Assembly: GCF_900110025.1 (NCBI RefSeq)
Contig: NZ_FOCE01000005.1
Span: forward strand, 124,001-188,000
Reading direction: 5' to 3'
DNA from: Gemmobacter aquatilis
GTDB lineage: Bacteria; Pseudomonadota; Alphaproteobacteria; Rhodobacterales; Rhodobacteraceae
Length of the DNA: 64,000 nt
In this document: positions 51,250 to 60,564 of the stretch, piece after piece
Layout of the letters: each line of letters begins with the position of its first letter
Position numbering within the stretch: position 1 is the stretch's first letter
The notes under the pieces: model-generated
What the model saw: only the letters and a program-made list of their open reading frames with translations
Told to the model about the DNA's origin: nothing
Databases searched by the model: none
Program-made: the position numbers and the translations under genes

Positions 51250-52848
51250 ATGCTGGACAATCGCCCCACCCTCCCGCCTGAAATCGCCCGCCGCCGGACC
51301 TTCGCGATCATCGCGCACCCGGATGCCGGCAAGACCACGCTGACGGAAAAGTTCCTCCTGTTCGGGGGCGCCATTCAGATGGCCGGTCAGGTGCGCGCCA
51401 AGGGCGAGGCGCGGCGCACGCGATCCGACTTCATCAAGATGGAGCAGGAGCGCGGGATTTCGGTCTCCGCCAGCGCCATGTCGTTCGATTTCCGCGACTA
51501 TCGCTTCAATCTGGTGGATACGCCCGGCCACAGCGATTTTTCCGAGGATACCTATCGCACGCTGACGGCGGTGGATGCCGCCGTGATGGTGATCGACGGG
51601 GCCAAGGGTGTGGAAAGCCAGACGCGCAAACTGTTCGAGGTGTGCCGGTTGCGCGACCTGCCGATCCTGACCTTCTGCAACAAGATGGACCGCGAGGCGC
51701 GCGACACCTTCGAGATCATCGACGAGATTCAGGAGAATCTGGCGATCGACGTGTCGCCTGCAAGCTGGCCCATCGGCCAGGGGCGTGATTTCCTTGGCTG
51801 CTATGACATTCTGAACGATCGTTTGGAATTGATGGACCGGGCGGATCGCAACCGCGTGGCGGAAACCATCCAGATCAACGGGCTGGACGATCCGCAACTG
51901 GCGGACCATGTGCCCGCCGACCTGCTGGAAAAGCTGCGCGAAGAGCTGGAAATGGCGCGCGAGTTGCTGCCGGTCTTTGACCGCCAGAGCTTTCTCGAAG
52001 GGCATATGACGCCGATCTGGTTCGGCTCGGCGATCAATTCCTTTGGCGTGAAAGAGCTGATGGACGGGATCGGCAAATACGGTCCGGAACCGCAGCCGCA
52101 GCCCACCGCGACGCGCAAGGTGGCCCCCGAGGAAAGCGCCGTGACGGGCGTTGTGTTCAAGGTGCAGGCCAATATGGACCCCAAGCACCGCGACCGCGTC
52201 GCCTTTGTGCGCCTTGCCTCGGGCCATTTCGAACGCGGCATGAAGCTGACCCATGTGCGCACGAAAAAGCCGATGGCGGTGGCCAACCCGGTGATGTTCC
52301 TCGCCGCCGACCGCGAATTGGCAGAGGAGGCCTGGGCGGGTGACATCATCGGCATCCCGAACCACGGGCAGTTGCGCATCGGCGATGCGCTGACCGAGGG
52401 CGAGGCGCTGCGCTTTACCGGCATCCCGTCTTTCGCGCCGGAACTGCTGCAGGGCGTGCGGGCGGGCGATCCGATGAAGGCCAAGCATCTGGAAAAGGCG
52501 CTGATGCAGTTTGCCGAAGAAGGTGCCGCCAAGGTGTTCAAGCCGATGATCGGATCGGGCTTCATCGTGGGCGTGGTGGGTGCGCTGCAATTCGAGGTGC
52601 TGGCCAGCCGGATCGAGCAGGAATATTCGCTGCCGGTGCGGTTTGAACCTTCGCAGTTCACCTCCGCCCGCTGGCTGACCGGGGCGAAGGCGGATGTGGA
52701 GAAATTCGTCAACGTCAACAAGGGCCATATCGCCTATGACAATGACGGCGATCTGGTCTACCTGACCCGCCTGCGCTGGGACATCGACCGGGTGGAACGC
52801 GACCACCCGGAACTGAAGCTGACGGCGACGAAAGAGATGATGGTGTAA
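51250..52848 (+). CDS. prfC: Peptide chain release factor 3
   Basis: 532 residues from MLDNRPTLPPEIARRRTF. The GTPase core has 'IIAHPDAGKTTLTEK' (G1, about 22-36), 'DTPGHSDF' (G3), 'CNKMDREARD' (G4), and 'QERGISVSASAMSFDF' (switch I). RF3-specific C-terminal domains follow. It recycles RF1/RF2 from the ribosome after termination. Length matches E. coli RF3 (529). Confidence 0.97.
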   Translation: MLDNRPTLPPEIARRRTFAIIAHPDAGKTTLTEKFLLFGGAIQMAGQVRAKGEARRTRSDFIKMEQERGISVSASAMSFDFRDYRFNLVDTPGHSDFSEDTYRTLTAVDAAVMVIDGAKGVESQTRKLFEVCRLRDLPILTFCNKMDREARDTFEIIDEIQENLAIDVSPASWPIGQGRDFLGCYDILNDRLELMDRADRNRVAETIQINGLDDPQLADHVPADLLEKLREELEMARELLPVFDRQSFLEGHMTPIWFGSAINSFGVKELMDGIGKYGPEPQPQPTATRKVAPEESAVTGVVFKVQANMDPKHRDRVAFVRLASGHFERGMKLTHVRTKKPMAVANPVMFLAADRELAEEAWAGDIIGIPNHGQLRIGDALTEGEALRFTGIPSFAPELLQGVRAGDPMKAKHLEKALMQFAEEGAAKVFKPMIGSGFIVGVVGALQFEVLASRIEQEYSLPVRFEPSQFTSARWLTGAKADVEKFVNVNKGHIAYDNDGDLVYLTRLRWDIDRVERDHPELKLTATKEMMV

Positions 52849-52934
52849 GCGGCGGGCGCGAACGGTCTTGTCCACGGCGGCGGAATCGCGCGACACTTCG
52901 CCCGGTTTCGCCGATGACCCCGAACGGAGACGAC

Positions 52935-53939
52935 ATGACCGAACCACGCGCCTTTCTGGTTGGCACGGCCAAGAACGAGGGGCCCTATATCCTCGAATGG
53001 GTGGCGCATCACCTTGAGACGGGCTTCACCGACATTGCCATCTACCAGAACGACTCGGACGATCTGACCCATGAAATCCTCCTGCTGCTGCAGGCGATGG
53101 GGGTGATTCAGTATTACGAGAATCCGGCGCCGCGCGGCACCAATCAGGTGAAGGCCTATTCGCGCGCCAGCAAGTTGCGGGAGTTCAAAAGCGCCGATTA
53201 TGCCATGGCGCTGGATCTGGACGAGTTTCTGGTGGTGAAAACCGGCGGGGGCCGGATTGCCGATCTGGAAGCCGCCGCCCCGCCCTTCGATCTGATGATG
53301 GTAAACTGGCGGCTCTATGGGTCATCGGGCAAGCGGCTGATGAGCTATCGCAAACAGACCGAACGCTTCACCATGGCGGATTATCCGATGCAGGATAACA
53401 GCCATTTCAATGCCTTCAAGGCGCTGTTCCGCCCGGCGCTGTATGACCGGCCCGGCATCCACCAGCCGCAGCCGAAACCGGGTGTCACCGCCGCGCCGCG
53501 CATCACCAATGGCTCGGGCCTGCTGCCGGGGCAGTATCTGGTGAAGAATTACAACTCCACCGATCCGGGCGGGCAGAGCCTCGCGCAGATCAACCATTAC
53601 ATCGTGCGCGATCTGGATACGTTCATCGTGAAAACCCGGCGCGGATCGGCGCATCAGGATGACCGCGAGGTGGGGCTGAAATACTGGGCGCTGCGCAACC
53701 GCAATTTCGTGGAGGATGCCAGCATGAAACCCTGGCTGCCCCGCATGTTCGAGCGGCTGCGCGCGTTGGATGACGCCTCGGGCGGGCGGCTGGTGCGGCT
53801 GCGCCGCCAGTCGATCGCGCGGCACAAGGAAAAATTCGCCGCCGTGATGCAAGACCCCGAAGCGCAGCGCCTGCGCAAGGATTGCCTGAAATTCGAGGGG
53901 CTTGTGCCGCTGATCGGGTCTTACAAGGACTACATCTGA
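52935..53939 (+). CDS. Glycosyltransferase family 2-like protein
   Basis: 334 residues from the ATG with CGGAG five bases upstream; an ATG 21 bases earlier has no ribosome-binding site. 'AFLVGTAKNEGPYILEWVAH' opens a GT-A domain of the kind called glycosyl transferase family 2/92-like. 'YAMALDLDEFLVV' gives the DxD metal motif near 95. 'YPMQDNSHFNAFKALFRPAL' and 'LAQINHYIVRDLDTF' are typical of small alphaproteobacterial members. It probably transfers a sugar to a surface glycan. No sugar-synthesis genes adjoin, so substrate is unknown. Confidence 0.82.
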   Translation: MTEPRAFLVGTAKNEGPYILEWVAHHLETGFTDIAIYQNDSDDLTHEILLLLQAMGVIQYYENPAPRGTNQVKAYSRASKLREFKSADYAMALDLDEFLVVKTGGGRIADLEAAAPPFDLMMVNWRLYGSSGKRLMSYRKQTERFTMADYPMQDNSHFNAFKALFRPALYDRPGIHQPQPKPGVTAAPRITNGSGLLPGQYLVKNYNSTDPGGQSLAQINHYIVRDLDTFIVKTRRGSAHQDDREVGLKYWALRNRNFVEDASMKPWLPRMFERLRALDDASGGRLVRLRRQSIARHKEKFAAVMQDPEAQRLRKDCLKFEGLVPLIGSYKDYI

Positions 53940-54069
53940 CGGCCGGGCTTGACCTTGGCGGCAATTTGGGCTAACCGCGAGGCATGGCACGTTGCCAAGA
54001 CGCCGGGGCGCCCGGAACGATGCGTCCCTCTCAATTCCTGCGGGCCGATCCCGCTGTGACAGGACGTAT

Positions 54070-55686
54070 ATGACCAAATTCTCTGATCTCGCGCTTGATC
54101 CGCGTGTTACGCAAGCCGTCGCGGAAGCGGGCTATGAAACCCCCACCCCGATTCAGGCACAGGCGATCCCGCCCGCCCTGCAAGGCCGCGACGTGCTGGG
54201 CATCGCCCAGACCGGCACCGGCAAGACGGCAAGCTTCGTGCTGCCGATGATCACGCTGCTGGGCCAAGGCCGGGCGCGGGCGCGGATGCCGCGCAGCCTC
54301 GTGCTGTGCCCGACGCGCGAACTGGCGGCGCAGGTGGCCGAAAACTTTGAAACCTATGCGAAATATACCAAGCTGACCAAGGCGCTGCTGATCGGCGGCG
54401 TGGCGTTTGGCGAACAGGACAAGCTGATCGACCGCGGCGTCGATGTGCTGATCGCCACCCCGGGCCGGTTGCTGGACCATTTCGAGCGCGGCAAGCTGCT
54501 GCTGACCGGCGTGCAGATCATGGTGGTGGACGAGGCGGACCGGATGCTCGACATGGGGTTCATCCCTGATATCGAGAAGATCTTCTCGCTGACGCCGTTC
54601 ACCCGGCAGACCTTCTTCTTCTCGGCCACCATGGCGCCGGAAATCGAGCGGATCACCAAGACCTTCCTGAGCAATCCGGTGAAGATCGAAGTGGCACGGC
54701 AAAGCTCGTCTTCGGAAACCATCGAACAGGCGCTGATCCAGATCACGCCGTCGCGCAAGGACCGGTCTTTCGCCGACAAGCGCGCGGTGCTGCGGGCGCT
54801 GATCAAGGCCGAGGGCGAAAGCTGCACCAACGCGATCATCTTCTGCAACCGCAAGATGGATGTGGATGTGGTGGCCAAGTCGCTGAAGGCGCATGGGTTC
54901 AACGCGGCGCCGATCCATGGCGATCTGGACCAGTCGCAGCGCACGAAAACGCTGGACGGGTTCCGCGACGGCTCGCTGCATCTGCTGGTGGCATCGGACG
55001 TGGCGGCGCGCGGGCTGGACATTCCGGCGGTGAGCCATGTGTTCAACTTCGACGTGCCGTCGCACCCGGAGGATTATGTGCACCGCATCGGCCGCACTGG
55101 CCGCGCCGGGCGCAAGGGCAAGGCCTTCACCATCGCGGTGCCGTCGGATGAGAAATATCTGACCAATATCGAGAATCTGGTAAAACAGCCGATCCCGCGC
55201 GGATCGGTGCCGGAAGGCTTTACCCTGCCGGAACCGGGCGCGCGCCCGGATCGGCCCGAACGGTCGGACCGCAAGGATGATCGCGGCCCGCGCGGCAAAG
55301 GCGGCAAGCCCCAGACCCGCGACGACCGCAAGCCGCAACGCGACGAGCCCAAGCCGCAGCGTGAAGAACCCGTGGTCGTTGTGGCCGAAGCCCCGCGCAA
55401 GGAAGAGCGGCGCGACAGCCCGCGCCCGGCGGCACCGGCCCATCATGGCCATGGCCATGTCCATCACCACGGCACCGGCCATGTGGCGCCGCGCGAAGAG
55501 CGTCGGGATGACCGGCGCGACTATCGCGGGCGCAATGATCGCGACGACCGTGTGGTCGGCATGGGCGACCATGTGCCGGATTTCATCCTGCGCAGCTTCA
55601 AGCTGCCCGAGCGGGTGGTGGACGAGACCGAGAACGAGCTGCCGGAATTGCCGGCGGTGGAAACCGAAACCGCCGACGCGGAATGA
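54070..55686 (+). CDS. rhlE: DEAD-box RNA helicase, RhlE-like
   Basis: 538 residues. Conserved motifs occur in order: Q-motif 'GYETPTPIQAQAIP', I 'AQTGTGKTASF', Ia 'PTRELAAQ', II 'VVDEADRMLDMGF', III 'FSATMAPEI', and VI 'HRIGRTGRAGRKG' near 345. The C-terminal ~150 residues are a disordered Arg/Asp/Lys tail with RDDR-type repeats and a His-rich patch near 460-470 ('HHGHGHVHHHG'). Such helicases remodel structured RNA, often ribosomal or mRNA-decay substrates. RNase J is encoded just downstream on the other strand. Confidence 0.95.
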   Translation: MTKFSDLALDPRVTQAVAEAGYETPTPIQAQAIPPALQGRDVLGIAQTGTGKTASFVLPMITLLGQGRARARMPRSLVLCPTRELAAQVAENFETYAKYTKLTKALLIGGVAFGEQDKLIDRGVDVLIATPGRLLDHFERGKLLLTGVQIMVVDEADRMLDMGFIPDIEKIFSLTPFTRQTFFFSATMAPEIERITKTFLSNPVKIEVARQSSSSETIEQALIQITPSRKDRSFADKRAVLRALIKAEGESCTNAIIFCNRKMDVDVVAKSLKAHGFNAAPIHGDLDQSQRTKTLDGFRDGSLHLLVASDVAARGLDIPAVSHVFNFDVPSHPEDYVHRIGRTGRAGRKGKAFTIAVPSDEKYLTNIENLVKQPIPRGSVPEGFTLPEPGARPDRPERSDRKDDRGPRGKGGKPQTRDDRKPQRDEPKPQREEPVVVVAEAPRKEERRDSPRPAAPAHHGHGHVHHHGTGHVAPREERRDDRRDYRGRNDRDDRVVGMGDHVPDFILRSFKLPERVVDETENELPELPAVETETADAE

Positions 55687-55689
55687 CAA

Positions 55690-55713
55690 AAAGGGGCGCT
55701 GCGGCGCCCCTTT
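55690..55713 (+). terminator. Rho-independent terminator of the DEAD-box helicase gene
   Basis: A ten-base stem AAAGGGGCGC/GCGCCCCTTT with a four-base loop starts four bases after the stop codon. TTT is followed by GCTTT. Confidence 0.85.
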
Positions 55714-55785
55714 GCTTTATGTCCCATCCATCTGCCAGAAGATTGGGGGCGCTGCCCCCGCCGCGCGTGCCGCGCGCCTCCCCCG

Positions 55786-55849
55786 GAGTATTTTTGCCAG
55801 GGTGATGGGAAAAGCGCAGCCTTGCCCCTTCATCCTGGCCCAAATACTC
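55786..55849. repeat. Dispersed repeat copies 3a and 3b as a 20-base inverted pair
   Basis: GAGTATTTTTGCCAGGGTGA (55786-55805) pairs with TCATCCTGGCCCAAATACTC (55830-55849) with three mismatches. The left arm is preceded by the GC hairpin GGGGGCGCTGCCCCC at 55745-55759. The right arm belongs to the same family as copies at 4998 and 51134, while the left arm is its reverse-oriented form. The whole 217-base gap between the convergent helicase and RNase J genes is filled by this element and the helicase terminator. Confidence 0.75.
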
Positions 55850-55903
55850 AAAAAAAGACCGTGAAACCAAGCGGGGCGCCAGTCAGGTGCCCCACCGGCG
55901 CGG

Positions 55904-57583
55904 TCATTCTTCGATCAGGCGCGAGACGATCACGGTGACTTCGGGTTTCTTGCCGATTTCCTCGACCGCGACCTGACGGACGATGCGGCGGATGGCTTCG
56001 TCCATCTTGTCATCGTCGCGCATCACCTTGGCGGGGGCATTGCCGAGGAATTCGGTGATCTCGGTCTCCATCGCATCGGCCAGCGCGGTGCCGCGTTTGC
56101 CGATTTCGGGCAGGCCCATCAGTTCGACCCAGGCGTCGCCCAGCGGATCGTCCTGTTCATCGAGGATCACGGTGGCGACGGCATGGCCGTTCAGCGCCAT
56201 GCGGATGCGTTCGCGGATCACGCCATCCATCGCGCCGATCAGCACCGAGCCGTCGAGATAGAGCCGCCCGGTGTCGATATATTCGGCCACTTCAGGGGTG
56301 GGGCCGGTCAGGTCGATCATCATGCCATTGGTGGCGATTTCGGCGGCGATGCCGCGTGCCGCGGCCAGTTTGGCATGTTCGCGGAGGTGGCGGTGTTCGC
56401 CATGCATCGGGATCAGGATCTCTGGCTTCAGGATCTCGTGCATCTTTTCGAGATCGGGGCGGTTGGCATGGCCCGACACATGGTAACGCCCGTTGGTATC
56501 ATCGACGACATCGACGCCCATTTCCGAAAAGGCGTTCATGATGCGGCCGACGCCGCGTTCATTGCCCGGAATGGTTTTGGAGGAGAACAGGAAGGTGTCG
56601 CCCTCCTTCATCTCCAGCCCGAGATAGCGACCGCGCGCCAGTTGCGCGGTGGCGGCGCGGCGTTCGCCCTGGCTGCCGGTGACGATCAGCATCAGATTCT
56701 GGCGCGACACTTCCACCGCCATTTCGGCGGGGATGGTGGGGGGCATGCCGGTCAGCACGCCGGTTTCCTCGCCCACCTTGACCATGCGCTGCATGGCGCG
56801 GCCCAGAAGGCAGACCGAGCGGCCTGCGGCGCGCCCGGCCTCGGCCAGGGTTTTCAGGCGGGCGACGTTGGAGGCGAAGGTGGTGGCCACCACCATGCCG
56901 CCGGCATTGGCGATCAGCCCGTGCAGCGGATCGGCCAGCGTGGTTTCCGACCGGCCCGGCAGCGGCGAGAAGACGTTGGTGCTGTCGCACATCAGGGCGC
57001 GGATCGGCGCCTCGGCAGCGATGTCGCGGAACAGCGCTTCGTTCCAGCCCTCGCCCACCACCGGCGAGGGATCCAGCTTGAAGTCGCCGGAATGGAACAG
57101 CCGCCCGGCGGGCGTGTCGATGATCAGCGCCGAACTTTCGGGGATCGAATGGGCGACCGGCACGAATTGCAACTTGAAGGGACCGGCCTCGATCACGGCG
57201 GGGCGGGCCTCGACCGTGTGGATCACATCGAGCGGGTGGCCGTGTTCTTCAAACTTCAGGCGGCCGATGGCGGCGGTGAAGCGGCGGGCATAGACGCGCT
57301 TCTTCAGCCGGGGCCAGAGGTGCCCCAGCGCGCCGATGTGATCTTCGTGCGCATGGGTGATGAAGATCGCCTCGATCCGGTCCAGCCGGTCTTCCAGCCA
57401 TTTCACATCGGCCATGATCAGATCGACGCCGGGCGTCGTTTCCATCTCGCCGAAGGTCACGCCCAGATCGACGACGATCAGGCGTTCGCGGTCTTCGGGG
57501 CCGTAGCCATAGACATAGCAGTTCATGCCGATTTCGCCGGCGCCGCCCAGAGGCAGATAGATCAGGCGGTTCGTCGTGCTCAT
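55904..57583 (-). CDS. rnj: Ribonuclease J
   Basis: 559 residues from an ATG overlapping the coaX stop (ATGA). Metallo-beta-lactamase motif 'FITHAHEDHIGALGHLWP' (HxHxDH, near 80) and the beta-CASP region with 'CDSTNVFSPLPGRSETT', 'SGHANRPDLEKMHEILKP' and 'IPMHGEHRHLREHAKLA' identify RNase J. It has 5'-3' exo- and endonuclease activity in RNA maturation and decay. In alphaproteobacteria it coexists with RNase E. Confidence 0.95.
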   Translation of the reverse strand: MSTTNRLIYLPLGGAGEIGMNCYVYGYGPEDRERLIVVDLGVTFGEMETTPGVDLIMADVKWLEDRLDRIEAIFITHAHEDHIGALGHLWPRLKKRVYARRFTAAIGRLKFEEHGHPLDVIHTVEARPAVIEAGPFKLQFVPVAHSIPESSALIIDTPAGRLFHSGDFKLDPSPVVGEGWNEALFRDIAAEAPIRALMCDSTNVFSPLPGRSETTLADPLHGLIANAGGMVVATTFASNVARLKTLAEAGRAAGRSVCLLGRAMQRMVKVGEETGVLTGMPPTIPAEMAVEVSRQNLMLIVTGSQGERRAATAQLARGRYLGLEMKEGDTFLFSSKTIPGNERGVGRIMNAFSEMGVDVVDDTNGRYHVSGHANRPDLEKMHEILKPEILIPMHGEHRHLREHAKLAAARGIAAEIATNGMMIDLTGPTPEVAEYIDTGRLYLDGSVLIGAMDGVIRERIRMALNGHAVATVILDEQDDPLGDAWVELMGLPEIGKRGTALADAMETEITEFLGNAPAKVMRDDDKMDEAIRRIVRQVAVEEIGKKPEVTVIVSRLIEE

Positions 57584-58359
57584 GCGGTTTCCAGTTCCTT
57601 GTTGTGGCGGTGGATGAGGACGAGGCCATGCATCGTCAGATCGTCTTCCACCGAATGAAATAGTTCGGTTCCCTGCTGGAACAAAGGGGCGAGGCCGCCG
57701 GTTGCGATGACCATCATCGGGTTTTCGCGCTCGGCGCGGATCTGGCGCACGATGCCTTCGACGAGGCCGATATATCCCCAATACACGCCCGCCTGCATGC
57801 AGGCCACCGTATTCGTGCCGATGGCAGAGTGCGGGCGGGCGATGTCGATATGCGGCAGGGCGGCGGCGGCCATGTGCAGCGCCTCCAGCGACAGGTTCAC
57901 GCCGGGGGCAATGACGCCGCCGATATAGGCGCCGTCCACATCCACCACGTCGAAGGTGGTGGCGGTGCCGAAATCGACCACGATCAGGTTGCCGCCATGG
58001 CGATCGAAGCCCGCGACGGTGTTCACCAGCCGGTCGGGGCCGACGGTGGTGCCCTGATCGACGCGCGGCGCGACGGGCAGCGCACATTCGGGCTTGCCCA
58101 CGACGATGGGGCGGCAGTCGAAATAGCGGTTGCACAGCACGCGCAGGTTGAACACCACGCGCGGCACGGTGGAGGAGATGATCGCCTCGGTGATATGCGC
58201 CTCGGTTTTCGTCAGCATCAGCAGCGACGAGAACCAGACGAAATATTCGTCGGCGGTGCGTTTGTGATCGGTGGCGATGCGCCAGGTGGCGCGGAACTGT
58301 GCGCCGTCCCAGATGGAAAACACGGTGTTGGTATTGCCGCAGTCGATGGCGAGGAGCAT
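57580..58359 (-). CDS. coaX: Type III pantothenate kinase
   Basis: 259 residues. 'MLLAIDCGNTNTVFSIWDG' opens the ASKHA fold, and 'PDRLVNTVAGFD' near 104 and 'VVDFGTATTFDVVDVDGAYI' near 125 are CoaX motifs. It catalyses the first step of CoA synthesis, is feedback-insensitive and uses a monovalent cation. It is ten bases after the birA stop and overlaps the RNase J start. Confidence 0.95.
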   Translation of the reverse strand: MLLAIDCGNTNTVFSIWDGAQFRATWRIATDHKRTADEYFVWFSSLLMLTKTEAHITEAIISSTVPRVVFNLRVLCNRYFDCRPIVVGKPECALPVAPRVDQGTTVGPDRLVNTVAGFDRHGGNLIVVDFGTATTFDVVDVDGAYIGGVIAPGVNLSLEALHMAAAALPHIDIARPHSAIGTNTVACMQAGVYWGYIGLVEGIVRQIRAERENPMMVIATGGLAPLFQQGTELFHSVEDDLTMHGLVLIHRHNKELETA

Positions 58360-58369
58360 GGGGCCTCTC

Positions 58370-59128
58370 TCAGAAAAAAACCTCGGCGGCGGGGATGGCG
58401 ACCCGCGTGCCGGACATGTTGAGCACCAGCGCGCCGGTGCTGTCGATGGTCTCGAAAATACCGTCGCGGGTGGTGGTGCCGGTGCGGGCGCGGATCTTTT
58501 CGCCCAGGCGCGCGGCGCGCGACAGCCAGGCGGCGCGCAGCGGGGCGAAGCCTTCGGTGGTGAAGGTCGCCTCCCATGCCGCGAAGGCGGGGGCGAGGTG
58601 GTCGAGGAAGGTTTCGGGCGGGATGCGCAGCCCGGTTTCGCCCAGCAGGCTGACCGGGGCGACGGCGCCGGGTTCCACCTGTTCGGGCGTGGGGGCGGCG
58701 ATCAGGTTGACGCCGATGCCGATCACCAGATGCGAGACCTGCCCGCCCTGCCCCGCGCTTTCCAGCAGGATGCCGGCCAGCTTGCCGCCATTGCACAGCA
58801 CGTCATTGGGCCATTTCAGCGCGAAGGCCTGCGGCAGGCCGGTGAGGTTGACGCAGGCATCATAGAGCGCGAGGGCGGCGGCGAAGCTGCGCAGTGCCAC
58901 CTGATCGGCGGGGCCTGCCGGTTTCATCACCAGCGAGCCGTAGAAATTGCCGCGCGGGCTGCTCCACGGGCGGCCCCGGCGGCCACGCCCGGCGGTCTGC
59001 TCGCCCGCAATGACCCACGCCGGACCTGAGAGGCCCGGCGCGAGGGATGCCGCAAAGGCATTGGTGCTGTCTACCGCAGGCAGGGCGTGGCGGGCCACGC
59101 CTGCGGGCCAAGCGGGTTTAGCGCACAA
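58370..59128 (-). CDS. birA: Biotin--[acetyl-CoA-carboxylase] ligase
   Basis: 252 residues from a TTG at 59128 that overlaps the end of nuoN by 11 bases; a GTG at the codon for Val11 is the alternative start. '[18 protein letters not shown]' (biotinyl-AMP loop, about 46-63), '[18 protein letters not shown]' (catalytic Lys region, about 104-121) and 'VIGIGVNL' are clear. There is no N-terminal HTH, so unlike E. coli BirA it is catalytic only. Confidence 0.93.
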   Translation of the reverse strand: MCAKPAWPAGVARHALPAVDSTNAFAASLAPGLSGPAWVIAGEQTAGRGRRGRPWSSPRGNFYGSLVMKPAGPADQVALRSFAAALALYDACVNLTGLPQAFALKWPNDVLCNGGKLAGILLESAGQGGQVSHLVIGIGVNLIAAPTPEQVEPGAVAPVSLLGETGLRIPPETFLDHLAPAFAAWEATFTTEGFAPLRAAWLSRAARLGEKIRARTGTTTRDGIFETIDSTGALVLNMSGTRVAIPAAEVFF

Positions 59129-60554
59129 GGGCTTCTGCCGCGATGGCCGCTGCCGGGTCGATGCCCATCAGGTTGACGATGCCGACGACCATGATCGCCG
59201 CCGAGGCCATGAGGGCCAGCCATTGCACCGCGCCCATCCGGCTTTCGACGCCATCGGTTTCCTTGCCGAAATACATGTAGAACACGAGGCGCAGGTAGTA
59301 GAAGGCGCCGATCACCGAGGCCACGGCGCCTGCGGTGGCAAGCCACACCATGCCCGCATCGACGGTGGCCTTCAGCACATAGAACTTCCCGAAGAAGCCC
59401 AGCATCGGCGGCACACCGGCGAGGCTGAACAGCAGCACCAGCATGGCCAGCGCCTTCAGCGGTTCCTTTTTCGAGAACATGTTGAGCGCGTGGATATCCG
59501 AAACCGGCTTGCCGTCCCGTTCCAGCGACAGGATGAAGGCGAAGGTGCCGACGTTCATGGTGACATAGATCGCCATGTAGACCAGCATCGCCTGCACCCC
59601 CGCTGCCGTGCCGGCGGCAAGGCCAAGCAGCGCATAGCCCATATGGGCGATGGAGGAATAGGCCATCAGGCGCTTGAGGTCTTTCTGGCCAATGGCGGCA
59701 ACCGCGCCGAGGAACATCGACAGCAGCGACATCGCCGCGATGACCTGCGTCCAGTCCGCCGGGATGGCGCCGAAGGCGTCATAGACGAGGCGGGCGAACA
59801 GCGCCATGGCGGCGACTTTCGGCGCGGTGGCGAAGAAGGCGGTCACCGGGGTCGGCGAGCCTTCGTAGACATCGGGCGCCCACATGTGGAACGGCGCGGC
59901 AGACACCTTGAAGGCCAGACCGGACAGCATGAACACAAGGCCGAACAGCAGGCCCAGCGGCACGCCCTCGCCCAGCGTGGACAGGATGCCCGAGAACAGC
60001 GTGGTGCCCGCATAGCCATAGGTCAGCGAAGCGCCATAGAGCAGCAGACCCGAGGAGAAGGCGCCGAGCACGAAGTATTTCAGCCCGGCCTCGGTCGATT
60101 TGGCACTGTCGCGGCGGATCGAGGCGATGACGTAAAGCGCCAGCGATTGCAGTTCGAGACCGATATAGAGCGCCATCAGGTCGCCCGCCGAGACCATCAT
60201 CATCATGCCGACAACCGACAGGGCGACGAGGATCGGGTATTCAAACCGGGCAAGGCCGCGGCGCTGCATGTAATCGGCGCTCATCACCAGAACGGCGGCG
60301 GCGGAGAGCAGGATGGTGACCTTGGCAAAGCGGGCGAAGGGATCATCGTTGAACATGCCGCCAAAGGCGGTGCGCGCGCCTTCGCCGTTCACGCCAATCC
60401 AGACGGCGAGCAGCGCAAACACCGCCGCCGTGGCCCAGGTGATCAGCCCGGTGGTCTTGTCCTTGCCGGTATAGACCCCGAACAGCAGCGCGGCCATGGC
60501 GAAGAGCGCCAGAATGACCTCGGGCAGGAGGATGTTGAAATCGGAACCAGTCAT
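59118..60554 (-). CDS. nuoN: NADH-quinone oxidoreductase subunit N
   Basis: 478 residues, about 14 transmembrane helices. '[20 protein letters not shown]' starts it, and the antiporter-like core includes '[19 protein letters not shown]', '[20 protein letters not shown]' (conserved Lys) and '[19 protein letters not shown]'. It forms a proton-pumping unit in the membrane arm of complex I. It starts ten bases after the nuoM stop. Confidence 0.97.
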   Translation of the reverse strand: MTGSDFNILLPEVILALFAMAALLFGVYTGKDKTTGLITWATAAVFALLAVWIGVNGEGARTAFGGMFNDDPFARFAKVTILLSAAAVLVMSADYMQRRGLARFEYPILVALSVVGMMMMVSAGDLMALYIGLELQSLALYVIASIRRDSAKSTEAGLKYFVLGAFSSGLLLYGASLTYGYAGTTLFSGILSTLGEGVPLGLLFGLVFMLSGLAFKVSAAPFHMWAPDVYEGSPTPVTAFFATAPKVAAMALFARLVYDAFGAIPADWTQVIAAMSLLSMFLGAVAAIGQKDLKRLMAYSSIAHMGYALLGLAAGTAAGVQAMLVYMAIYVTMNVGTFAFILSLERDGKPVSDIHALNMFSKKEPLKALAMLVLLFSLAGVPPMLGFFGKFYVLKATVDAGMVWLATAGAVASVIGAFYYLRLVFYMYFGKETDGVESRMGAVQWLALMASAAIMVVGIVNLMGIDPAAAIAAEALVR

Positions 60555-60564
60555 CTTGCGGCCC

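Noticed and set aside
51136-52947. 603-codon minus-strand open frame opposite prfC
   Set aside because: prfC is unmistakable on the plus strand; the antisense frame is a codon-bias artefact.
55904-58135. RNase J with a long N-terminal extension
   Set aside because: The extension is an out-of-frame reading of coaX; the ATG at 57583 in an ATGA overlap gives the family's normal length.
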